Below are positions 1 through 5,167 of a stretch of DNA of 5,167 nt, piece after piece. The number at the start of each line of letters is the position of its first letter. Position 1 is the first letter of the stretch. Below the pieces are notes generated by a model. That model did not search any database. It was not told the DNA's origin and saw only the letters and a list, made by a program, of their open reading frames with translations. Location: positions 1-5,167 of the forward strand of contig JAFAIY010000073.1 in the NCBI GenBank assembly GCA_019236485.1, in the 5' to 3' direction. This stretch comes from Comamonas sp. (GTDB lineage: Bacteria; Pseudomonadota; Gammaproteobacteria; Burkholderiales; Burkholderiaceae_C). Made by a program: the position numbers and the translations under genes.

Positions 1-15
1 TTTGTCCATGGTCAG

Positions 16-186
16 TCAGGCTGTGTAGTGATCCACCAGCAAGGCTGCAAACAGCAGGCTCAGATGAATCAGGGAAAAGCGGAAGGTCTTGCGTGCCAGC
101 GCATCCGAATAGTTGCGCAGCAGAGCCCAACCATAACCGCAAAACCCCAACCCTAGGATCACTGCGGCAAACAGCAGCATCGGCCC
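16..186 (-). pseudogene. Detached 3' fragment of ctaB (heme O synthase C-terminus)
   Basis: The frame read leftward and ending at the TGA at 18-16 encodes 50 residues (from AAVILGLGF to LLVDHYTA) that match the C-terminus of the ctaB gene at the right edge at 48 of 50 positions. The DNA matches without gaps over roughly 16-169, at a constant offset of 4809, with about 14 base differences (about 91% identity). Ten of these are silent and the other four fall in two codons (Gly for Ala, Asn for Ser). Similarity fades over the next few codons (GPMLLF against GYLYLC). Further upstream the frame continues to a TTG at 297 but no longer resembles the family, so the catalytic part is absent and the fragment cannot be a working prenyltransferase. 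The mostly silent divergence suggests that it came from a functional, diverged allele and not from decay of a recent copy. Confidence 0.85.
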
Positions 187-335
187 TGGCACTGCACGCT
201 CCTCCTTGAGCCGAATCGTCCAGAGGCCTAGCCAAGCGCATAACGCAGGACACGAACACCGGACAGTGCTCATGGCAAAAGCAAGATCCAACTGCAAATT
301 GTTCGCGCTAGATCAAAGCCCTGCGACTTACCCCG

Positions 336-365
336 GTGACACAATTACATTTAGTTTCTTTTAAG
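336..365 (+). promoter_or_regulatory. Weak sigma-70-like promoter candidate for the Crp/Fnr regulator gene
   Basis: GTGACA at 336-341 (5 of 6 to TTGACA) is followed after 18 bases by TTTAAG at 360-365 (4 of 6 to TATAAT), ending 39 bases before the chosen ATG. The stretch 330-364 is the most AT-rich part of the 187-404 gap, which otherwise holds nothing I can name. A lone ATCAA half-site lies at 312-316, but no partner half-site is present at FNR-box spacing. Confidence 0.25.
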
Positions 366-404
366 ACGACCTGGCTCTAGGCTGTCCTGTTCTCCCGACA
401 CCCC

Positions 405-1178
405 ATGTGCATGCCCATGCATGGCGGACCTCGTCGGGCCATCCTCACGCGACCGGCCGCGCCCGTCACCATGATCCTGCCAACCACGCGCGCCCCCAAG
501 GGCTGCAACACCTGCGCCCGCGAGCGGCATTGCCTGCTAGGCCGCCTGCCGAGCGATGTGCACCGGTTGTGGCAGCCACATATCACTGAAAAAAGCTTTC
601 ACAAGGGCGAGCTGTTGTTGCAGCAAGGTCGCATCGCCACAGAGCTCAAGATCATCAAGGTCGGCACGGCCCTGGTGCTGCGCCAGGGCGAAGACGGTCT
701 GCAGCGCCCCGTGGGACTGTTCGGCAGCGCGCAGACGCTGGGCAGCGCGGCCCTGCTCGGCGAGCCGGCCCAGCTATCCTGCCAGGCCATTGCACCGGGC
801 CGCGCCTGCGTGGTGCCAATCGAGACCATAGAACGGCTGGGCCTGGTCGATGTGGCTTTGCTCCAGGCGCTGGCTGCGGGCTATGCGCGCTCCCAGGCCC
901 AACTGGCCGACTGGGCACACATCGTGCGCATACGCGGAGCGACCGGACAGCTCGCGGCGGCACTGCTGCTGCTGGCACGCGTACAGGGCAGCAGCCTCGT
1001 ACGCCTGCCCAGTCATGCCATCCTGGCCGACCTGCTTGCGACCACGCGCGAAACGATTGCCCGCAGCCTGCGCAGCCTGGCCCAGCAAGACGGCGTGCTG
1101 CGGCGCGACCGCTGGCATTGCGAAATCCATGCGCCGGCACTGCTGGCGCTGAGCGCGGCCGGACGTGCGCCGCGCTGA
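405..1178 (+). CDS. Crp/Fnr-family transcriptional regulator, FNR-type [4Fe-4S] oxygen sensor
   Basis: This is a predicted cytoplasmic DNA-binding regulator of 257 residues. Cys34-x2-Cys37-x5-Cys43 has the exact spacing of E. coli FNR Cys20/23/29. Cys135, in ACVVPIETI, aligns with FNR Cys122 (VCEIPFETL), so all four cluster ligands are present. Residues about 50-140 form the beta-barrel sensor fold, about 165-193 the dimerisation helix, and about 203-232 the winged helix-turn-helix. The recognition helix reads RETIAR (215-220), like CRP RETVGR (Arg180, Glu181, Arg185) and unlike FNR VETISR. This suggests a TGTGA-type half-site in place of TTGAT. No Shine-Dalgarno sequence precedes the ATG at 405 or those at 411, 417 and 471. 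A start at 471 would give 235 residues and still keep every cysteine. The stop codon directly abuts that of the convergent GGDEF-EAL gene. The family is certain; O2 sensing is inferred from the cysteines. Confidence 0.93.
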   Translation: MCMPMHGGPRRAILTRPAAPVTMILPTTRAPKGCNTCARERHCLLGRLPSDVHRLWQPHITEKSFHKGELLLQQGRIATELKIIKVGTALVLRQGEDGLQRPVGLFGSAQTLGSAALLGEPAQLSCQAIAPGRACVVPIETIERLGLVDVALLQALAAGYARSQAQLADWAHIVRIRGATGQLAAALLLLARVQGSSLVRLPSHAILADLLATTRETIARSLRSLAQQDGVLRRDRWHCEIHAPALLALSAAGRAPR

Positions 1179-2921
1179 TCAGCACGGGACCGCCATCGAA
1201 CTGGGCGCCGCATGGCGCAGCCGCGCGATCTCCCACGCCGGCACGGCCTTGGAGTACAGCCAGCCCTGGTAGGCATCGCAGCCCCAGCGATGCAGACAGC
1301 GCAGTTGTCCGGGCCGCTCCACACCTTCGGCCACCACCCTCAGGCCCAGGGTCTTGGCCAGGGCAATGACCGCTTGGACGATCTTGGCATCGGCTTCGCT
1401 GTGCAGCATGGGGCCGATGAAGGCCCGGTCGATCTTGATGCTGGACACCGGCAGCAGCCGCAGATGGGCCAGGGACGAGTAGCCCGTGCCGAAGTCGTCG
1501 AGCACCACGCACACGCCCAGTGCCTGCAGGCTGAACAGGATCTGGCGCGCCTGCTCGGGGTCGGTCATGGCGGCGGATTCGGTGACTTCGAGTTCGAGCA
1601 GGTGGGGCGGCGCACCATGGGTTCGCAAGCTGTGCTCCAGTCGCTGGGCCAGATCGCTCTGGCGCAGCTGCTGTGCCGACAGGTTCACGGCCACGCGCAG
1701 CGGCGTACCCGCCTGCGCCCATGCGGCGATCTGGCGGCAGGCCGCGTCGATCACCCAGGCGCCCAGGGCGAGGATCAGCCCGGTGGACTCGGCCACGGGC
1801 ACAAAGCGGTCGGGCGAAACCGATCCCAGCTCATCGTCATGCCAGCGCAGCAAGGCTTCCACGGCCTGCAGCTGCCCGGTCTCCACATCGACCTGCGGCT
1901 GGTAATGCAGCATGAGTCCGTCATTCTCCAGCGCCAGCTTGAGGCGCTCATGCAGCAGCACCTTCTCGGCCATGGCCTGGCCCATGTGCCGGGCATACAA
2001 CGCGTAGTGGCCGCGTCCGCACTGCTTGGCCTGGTACATGGCCATGTCGGCATAGCGCATCAGCGTGGCGGCGTCGCGCGCATCCTCGGGAAACATGGCC
2101 ACCCCCATGCTGGCGCCGAAGCTCAGCTCGAAGTGATTGATACGACATGGCAGGCAAAGGACTCGCAGCAGGGCGTCGATAGTCTGGGTGAGCACCGGCA
2201 GGCTGACGCAAGGCAGCAGCACGGTGAACTCGTCGCCGCCCATGCGTCCCAAAGTGCCGGCCTCGCCGAGCACGCCGCGCAGCCGGCAGGCCACCTCGAT
2301 CAGCACCTGGTCGCCGGCCGCATGACCATAACCGTCGTTGATCGCCTTGAAGTCGTCGAGATCGAGCAGCAGCAGCGCAAAGACCTCACCCGAGCGCTCC
2401 GCCGCCACAATGGCCTGCTCCAGCCGCTGGCCGAATTGCCAGCGGTTGAACAGGCCCGTAAGCGTATCGTGCGTGGCTTGGTAGTGCATGCGTGCCTCAA
2501 GCTGGCGCACCTCGGACATGTCGCGCACAAAGGCCACGGCCGCTCCACCCCGCGTCGGCGAATGCCCTACAGCGATATCGACCGGCAGCACCTCGCCGTT
2601 TTTACGCGCCAGCCGCAGCTTGCGTCCCAGGCCCATGGGGCGCCTGAAGGGGCCGTCGAAGTAGTTCCCCATCTGCTGTACATGGGCCTGGCGTTCGGCT
2701 TGCGGCAGCAGCATATTGACCGTACCGCCGATCAACTCGCGCGCGCTATAGCCCGACATGGCCTCCAGGGCTGCATTGACCATGAGGATCGTGCCGCCTC
2801 GGTCCACAAGCAGGATGCCGTCGGGCGCAGCATCGAGCGCGGCACGCTTGAGTCCATCTTCCAGCGAATCGCAGCTGGCAGGGCATTCGGCCAGAGGCCG
2901 GCAAATCGGCAGGCAACCCAT
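1179..2921 (-). CDS. PAS-GGDEF-EAL cyclic-di-GMP synthase/phosphodiesterase, possible heme PAS
   Basis: This 580-residue protein probably makes and/or degrades cyclic-di-GMP; no membrane segment is apparent. A PAS domain (about 22-138) resembles FixL: His80, Tyr87, Gly97, Gly99 and Arg100 align without gaps to B. japonicum FixL His200, Tyr207, Gly217, Gly219 and Arg220, and FVRDMSE matches FVRDLTE. The GGDEF domain (about 145-305) has an intact GGDEF at 228-232 and metal Asp187. The usual RxxD product-inhibition site upstream is absent (GEAG at 219-222). The EAL domain (about 320-570) keeps Glu355 of EAL, Asn413, Glu445 and Glu448, DDFGTGYSSL (475-484), Lys496, Asp498 and Glu532/Glu535, so phosphodiesterase activity is likely. 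Four cysteines (3, 7, 13, 17) crowd the N-terminus. The ATG lies three bases after the aer stop, so the two genes are co-transcribed and probably translationally coupled. Net enzymatic direction and heme binding are inferences. Confidence 0.95.
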   Translation of the reverse strand: MGCLPICRPLAECPASCDSLEDGLKRAALDAAPDGILLVDRGGTILMVNAALEAMSGYSARELIGGTVNMLLPQAERQAHVQQMGNYFDGPFRRPMGLGRKLRLARKNGEVLPVDIAVGHSPTRGGAAVAFVRDMSEVRQLEARMHYQATHDTLTGLFNRWQFGQRLEQAIVAAERSGEVFALLLLDLDDFKAINDGYGHAAGDQVLIEVACRLRGVLGEAGTLGRMGGDEFTVLLPCVSLPVLTQTIDALLRVLCLPCRINHFELSFGASMGVAMFPEDARDAATLMRYADMAMYQAKQCGRGHYALYARHMGQAMAEKVLLHERLKLALENDGLMLHYQPQVDVETGQLQAVEALLRWHDDELGSVSPDRFVPVAESTGLILALGAWVIDAACRQIAAWAQAGTPLRVAVNLSAQQLRQSDLAQRLEHSLRTHGAPPHLLELEVTESAAMTDPEQARQILFSLQALGVCVVLDDFGTGYSSLAHLRLLPVSSIKIDRAFIGPMLHSEADAKIVQAVIALAKTLGLRVVAEGVERPGQLRCLHRWGCDAYQGWLYSKAVPAWEIARLRHAAPSSMAVPC

Positions 2922-2924
2922 GGC

Positions 2925-4475
2925 TTAGCCCTGAAACACCGATGCGGCCTCGTCGAGGCGCGCGGCCTGCAGCGCCAGCGTTTCGGTCAGCTGCGTTCCC
3001 TGGCGCACCAGCTCGGCGTTTTGCTGGGTCATCTGTTCGAGCTGCCCCACGGCTTGGTTGATCTGTTCCATGCCCGCAGCCTGTTCCTGGCTGGCCAGGC
3101 GTATGTCCTGCACCAGTCCCGCCAGGCCCTGCATGGAGGCCACTACACCCTGCATGGTTCCACCCGCCTGCTCGGCCACGCGAAAGCCCTGGAGCACCTG
3201 GTTTTGCGATTCGTCGACCACCGCCTTGATGTCGCGTGCGGCCTGGGCGCTTTTTTGCGACAAGGCCCGCACCTCGGCCGCCACCACAGCAAAGCCCTTG
3301 CCATGCTCGCCGGCACGGGCCGCCTCCACGGCCGCATTCAGCGCCAGCAGATTGGTCTGAAAAGCGATCGAGTCAATCAGGGTGCTGATCTCGCTCACGC
3401 GCTGACTGGCCCGAGTCACACCCTGCATGGTCTGCACCAGCTGCGCCACCACTGCCGCACCGTCACTGGCGGACTGCACGCTGCGCCCAGCGCTGTCGGC
3501 GGCATGGCTGGCCTTTTCGCTGTTGCTCTGTATGGCCACCGTGAGCTGCTCCATCGCCTGCGCGGCCTGCTCCAGGCTCGCTGCCGCAGCCTCGGTACGC
3601 GCGCTCAAATGACTGTGTCCCTGATGCAGCTCTTCGGCGCATGAGTGCACACGGCCTGCCTTACCCTGGATATCACCGACCAGCGAATTCAGATTCAATC
3701 CGGCCTGTTGGACCGAGCGCATCAGCTCACCGATCTCGTCCATGCGCTCACTCTGCTGCGGCTGGGCGAGCTGGCCGCTGGCCACCGCCCGCGCCTGCAC
3801 CAGCACCGCGCACAAGGGCGCAACCACTTCTGCCTGCAGCCGCCACATGATCAGGGTCGTGGACAGCAGCCACAGCATGAGCACGGGCAGCAGCCAGGCC
3901 TGCGGCGCTTGCGCGACCGCGAGGCAAGCCATGGCCCCCGCCGCGCCCAGGCACAGCAGCTTGCCCTGCAGGCGTATGCCCAGCGAACGGGCGCGCCAAC
4001 GGGCCTGCAAGCTGCGCCACAGGCCACGTCCCACGACAAAGCCGCGCTGCAGTCCCAGATGGGATGCGCCGGCCTGCAGTTGGCGATACAGCGCCTCGTT
4101 CTGCGCCACTTCCTCGGCCGCCGGTTTGGTCCGTACCGAAAGATAGCCCACGACCTCGCCGCTGCGGCGAATAGGGCTGGCATTGGCTCGCACCCAGTAA
4201 TGGTCGCCGTTCTTGCGCCGGTTCTTGACCAGGGCCGACCAGGGCAGGCCCTGCTGAACGGTGTCCCACATGTCGGCAAAAGCGGCCTGCGGCATGTCGG
4301 GATGACGCACGATGTTGTGCGCCTTGCCATAGAGTTCACCGCGTTCGAAGCCGCTGACGCGGATGAACGCATCGTTGGCATAGACAATGCGCCCCTTCAG
4401 ATCGGTGGTGGACAACAGCGTTTCCCCTTCGCTCAGAGGATATTCACGCTGGGTGGTGTAGACGCTTCTCCGCAT
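2925..4475 (-). CDS. aer: Aer-type aerotaxis transducer (FAD-PAS methyl-accepting chemotaxis protein)
   Basis: This 516-residue inner-membrane receptor signals cellular redox/energy state to the CheA-CheW complex. The N-terminal PAS domain (about 1-118) aligns with E. coli Aer without gaps and with the same numbering: Asn34, the VRHPDMP loop (Arg57, His58, Asp60), Trp79 and the [15 protein letters not shown] segment (85-99), which are linked to FAD binding in Aer. A linker (120-170) leads to two hydrophobic segments (about 173-188 and 193-210) forming a membrane hairpin without a periplasmic domain. A HAMP-like region (about 212-262) follows, then a long coiled-coil signalling domain with the conserved hairpin tip at about 367-405 ([20 protein letters not shown]). 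No NWETF-like CheR tether ends the protein. The ATG at 4475 is preferred because its N-terminus matches E. coli Aer and a purine-rich ribosome binding site precedes it; an in-frame TTG at 4505 is less likely. It is the first gene of the operon with the GGDEF-EAL gene. Confidence 0.96.
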   Translation of the reverse strand: MRRSVYTTQREYPLSEGETLLSTTDLKGRIVYANDAFIRVSGFERGELYGKAHNIVRHPDMPQAAFADMWDTVQQGLPWSALVKNRRKNGDHYWVRANASPIRRSGEVVGYLSVRTKPAAEEVAQNEALYRQLQAGASHLGLQRGFVVGRGLWRSLQARWRARSLGIRLQGKLLCLGAAGAMACLAVAQAPQAWLLPVLMLWLLSTTLIMWRLQAEVVAPLCAVLVQARAVASGQLAQPQQSERMDEIGELMRSVQQAGLNLNSLVGDIQGKAGRVHSCAEELHQGHSHLSARTEAAAASLEQAAQAMEQLTVAIQSNSEKASHAADSAGRSVQSASDGAAVVAQLVQTMQGVTRASQRVSEISTLIDSIAFQTNLLALNAAVEAARAGEHGKGFAVVAAEVRALSQKSAQAARDIKAVVDESQNQVLQGFRVAEQAGGTMQGVVASMQGLAGLVQDIRLASQEQAAGMEQINQAVGQLEQMTQQNAELVRQGTQLTETLALQAARLDEAASVFQG

Positions 4476-4481
4476 GGATGA

Positions 4482-4491
4482 CTTCTTCCTC
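4482..4491 (-). promoter_or_regulatory. Ribosome binding site of aer
   Basis: On the minus strand GAGGAAGAAG ends six bases before the ATG at 4475. It is the only purine-rich tract near the start, and it lies inside the frame that would be used from the upstream TTG at 4505. It therefore supports the ATG as the start. Confidence 0.6.
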
Positions 4492-4572
4492 GGACAACTT
4501 GGCAACCCGGACCCTGACGGGCGAGTCGTCCACTCTAAGGAGTCTCATGCGCCTGCGCACACCACGACATCA

Positions 4573-4578
4573 GTTCTA
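4573..4578 (-). promoter_or_regulatory. Candidate -10 element of the aer operon
   Basis: The minus strand reads TAGAAC (4 of 6 to TATAAT). A start site six or seven bases further on would fall near 4565-4566. The centre of the upstream palindrome would then lie at about -40.5 to -41.5, the class II activator position. No good -35 hexamer is present, as expected for an activator-dependent promoter. I saw no FliA (sigma-28) promoter, the type that drives aer in E. coli. The element on its own is weak. Confidence 0.3.
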
Positions 4579-4590
4579 GACGCAGGATTT

Positions 4591-4622
4591 GCCGCGACTG
4601 TGATGCACATCACAGTCGCGGC
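4591..4622. promoter_or_regulatory. Perfect 32-bp palindrome with consensus CRP-type operator core
   Basis: Two perfectly complementary 15-base arms surround two central bases. The central 16 bases (4599-4614) read TGTGATGCACATCACA, an exact TGTGA-N6-TCACA, and the symmetry extends outward through GCCGCGAC and its complement. It lies 116-147 bases upstream of the aer ATG. Neither side carries a T-run (minus strand continues AAATCC, plus strand CTCAGT), which argues against an ordinary intrinsic terminator. The most likely role is an operator for a Crp/Fnr-family protein acting on the aer operon. The regulator encoded at 405-1178, or a Crp/Vfr paralog elsewhere, could bind it. The extra symmetry beyond a CRP site also allows an RNA hairpin. 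Confidence 0.65.
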
Positions 4623-4623
4623 C

Positions 4624-4764
4624 TCAGTACTGACAAACCGGTATTGCCCAGCCTCGGCCACAACCACATCCCGCCGGCAACGCACGGCTGCCGGCGTTCT
4701 TGCCCGGCACTTTCTCATAGAAGATCTTGAAGTCCTTGGCCACGGTCGCGTTCTCTTCGGACAT
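4624..4764 (-). CDS. Doubtful small ORF, 46 residues, cysteine-containing tail
   Basis: I do not recognise this frame. It runs from the ATG at 4764 to a TGA at 4626-4624. The first 30 codons or so have a strong G/C bias at third positions, like the neighbouring genes. The N-terminal half is charged (MSEENATVAKDFKIF), and the last 14 residues are glycine- and cysteine-rich (Cys33, Cys35, Cys44) with less biased codons. No Shine-Dalgarno sequence precedes the ATG; the same frame extends to another ATG at 4812, also without one. It sits between ctaB and the palindrome, whose edge is one base past the stop. It could be a real small protein, the remnant of a longer gene, or chance. Confidence 0.25.
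   Translation of the reverse strand: MSEENATVAKDFKIFYEKVPGKNAGSRALPAGCGCGRGWAIPVCQY
4672..4696. repeat. Short inverted repeat, 8-bp stem
   Basis: CGCCGGCA at 4672-4679 and TGCCGGCG at 4689-4696 are perfect inverted copies around a nine-base loop. On the plus strand TTCTTG follows, a weak T-tract, but no plus-strand gene ends here. It lies inside the doubtful 46-codon frame. It may be only a product of high GC content. Confidence 0.4.
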
Positions 4765-4823
4765 GCCGTGCAGGCCGGAGCTGCCGCGCCCAAGGCGCGC
4801 AGCGCAGCTCATTGGAATGCTTG

Positions 4824-4978
4824 GTCAGGCTGTGTAGTGATCCACCAGCAAGGCTGCAAACAACAAGCTCAGATGAATCAGGGAAAAGCGAAAGGTCTTG
4901 CGTGCCAGCGCATCCGAATAACTGCGCAGCAACGCCCAACCATAGGCACAAAAGCCCAACCCCAGAATCACGGCGGCA
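4824..4978 (-). repeat. Right copy of the ctaB 3'-end direct repeat
   Basis: This stretch matches about 15-169 in the same orientation without gaps at about 91% identity, and it is the functional end of the ctaB gene at the right edge. The two copies flank the 4.6 kb that holds the regulator, the cyclic-di-GMP enzyme and aer. A crossover between them would excise that segment and leave one intact ctaB. Confidence 0.9.
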
Positions 4979-5167
4979 CAGAGGTAGAGATAGCCGCTCA
5001 TGCCCGCCACAAAGGGCAGGAGGCAGGCCGCAAACAGCACCACGGTGTAGAGAAACACCTGCAGCCGCGTGAAGGCGTTGCCATGGGTCACGGGCAGCAT
5101 GGGCAGGCCGGAGCGCCGGTAGTCCTCGACCCGGTACAGGGCCAGAGCCCAGAAGTGCGGCGGCGTC
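4825..5167 (-). CDS. ctaB: Protoheme IX farnesyltransferase (heme O synthase), C-terminal part
   Basis: CtaB (CyoE) is a UbiA-type membrane prenyltransferase that adds a farnesyl group to heme B to make heme O for heme-copper terminal oxidases. Only the last 113 codons and the TGA (4827-4825) are in the window; the gene runs off the right edge and lacks the N-terminal Asp-rich active-site motif here. The visible part begins [13 protein letters not shown]2[15 protein letters not shown], a hallmark segment of the family. Hydrophobic segments follow (about [38 protein letters not shown] and [15 protein letters not shown]), then the terminal VDHYTA. The ATG at 5100 is an internal Met, not the start, because the family motif continues upstream of it. 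A second, detached copy of its 3' end lies at 16-186. A gap of 349 bases separates it from aer, so it is probably not in the same operon. Confidence 0.95.
   Translation of the reverse strand, partial: TPPHFWALALYRVEDYRRSGLPMLPVTHGNAFTRLQVFLYTVVLFAACLLPFVAGMSGYLYLCAAVILGLGFCAYGWALLRSYSDALARKTFRFSLIHLSLLFAALLVDHYTA

Noticed and set aside
187..297. N-terminal extension of the left ctaB fragment as a real small gene
   Set aside because: The frame opens at a TTG, the added residues resemble nothing in the family, and no ribosome binding site lies before the TTG or the ATG at 273.
303..316. Possible FNR box upstream of the regulator gene
   Set aside because: Only the ATCAA half (312-316) is present; the opposite half at the right spacing is TCGCG, not TTGAT.
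335..350. Possible CRP-type site upstream of the regulator gene
   Set aside because: GGTGA matches four of five bases of the left half-site, but the right half after six bases is TACAT, not TCACA.
655..1722. A 355-codon open frame on the minus strand across the convergent junction
   Set aside because: It overlaps two well-supported genes in another frame, is Ala/Arg/Pro-rich low-complexity sequence, and matches no family.
1212..3644. An 810-codon open frame on the plus strand
   Set aside because: It lies antisense to the GGDEF-EAL gene and aer, which have unmistakable family motifs. Its protein is rich in His, Gln, Arg and Leu with no recognisable domain, as expected for the complement of high-GC genes.
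4476..4505. Upstream TTG start for aer, adding ten residues
   Set aside because: The extension has no counterpart in E. coli Aer, whose numbering matches from the ATG at 4475, and the ribosome binding site lies inside it.
4591..4622. Palindrome as an intrinsic terminator
   Set aside because: The stem is strong, but neither strand has a U-tract after it and the loop would be only two bases. The exact CRP-type core fits an operator better, though a hairpin role is not excluded.
4545..4793. 82-codon minus-strand frame across the palindrome
   Set aside because: It reads through the operator region, is Arg/Ala/Val-rich without motif, and overlaps the better-biased 46-codon frame.

Overview
The window looks like a high-GC betaproteobacterium, most likely of the Comamonadaceae (Comamonas/Delftia type). 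This rests on the strong G/C bias at third codon positions and on the C-terminus of the heme O synthase at the right edge. The genus is an inference from gene style, not a measured match.

Layout, left to right. (1) Positions 16-186 (minus) hold a detached copy of the 3' end of ctaB (protoheme IX farnesyltransferase). Its last 50 codons are nearly identical in protein to those of the ctaB gene at the right edge. (2) Positions 187-404 hold no gene that I can support, only a weak promoter candidate. (3) Positions 405-1178 (plus) encode a Crp/Fnr-family regulator with the complete FNR [4Fe-4S] cysteine set but a CRP-like recognition helix. (4) Positions 1179-2921 (minus) encode a PAS-GGDEF-EAL cyclic-di-GMP enzyme that converges on the regulator gene with no spacer. 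(5) Positions 2925-4475 (minus) encode an Aer-type FAD-PAS aerotaxis transducer, three bases upstream of the GGDEF-EAL start, so the two form an operon read leftward. (6) Positions 4476-4824 are the upstream region of that operon. They contain a plausible ribosome binding site, a weak -10 element, a perfect 32-bp palindrome with a consensus CRP-type core, and a doubtful 46-codon reading frame. (7) Positions 4825-5167 (minus) are the C-terminal 113 codons of ctaB, cut by the window edge.

The genes share an oxygen/redox theme. The regulator should sense O2 through an Fe-S cluster, and Aer senses redox state or energy through FAD. The PAS domain of the cyclic-di-GMP enzyme aligns without gaps to the heme pocket of FixL, including the proximal His and the distal Arg, so it may be a heme O2 sensor. 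CtaB makes heme O for terminal oxidases. The palindrome sits where a class II activator would bind relative to the candidate aer -10, and its sequence is what the regulator's recognition helix would be expected to prefer. A testable model is that the regulator controls an operon coupling aerotaxis to O2-dependent cyclic-di-GMP turnover. The segment is flanked by direct repeats of the ctaB 3' end, which suggests it was inserted at, or can be lost from, the end of ctaB. No integrase or transposase is visible in the window.
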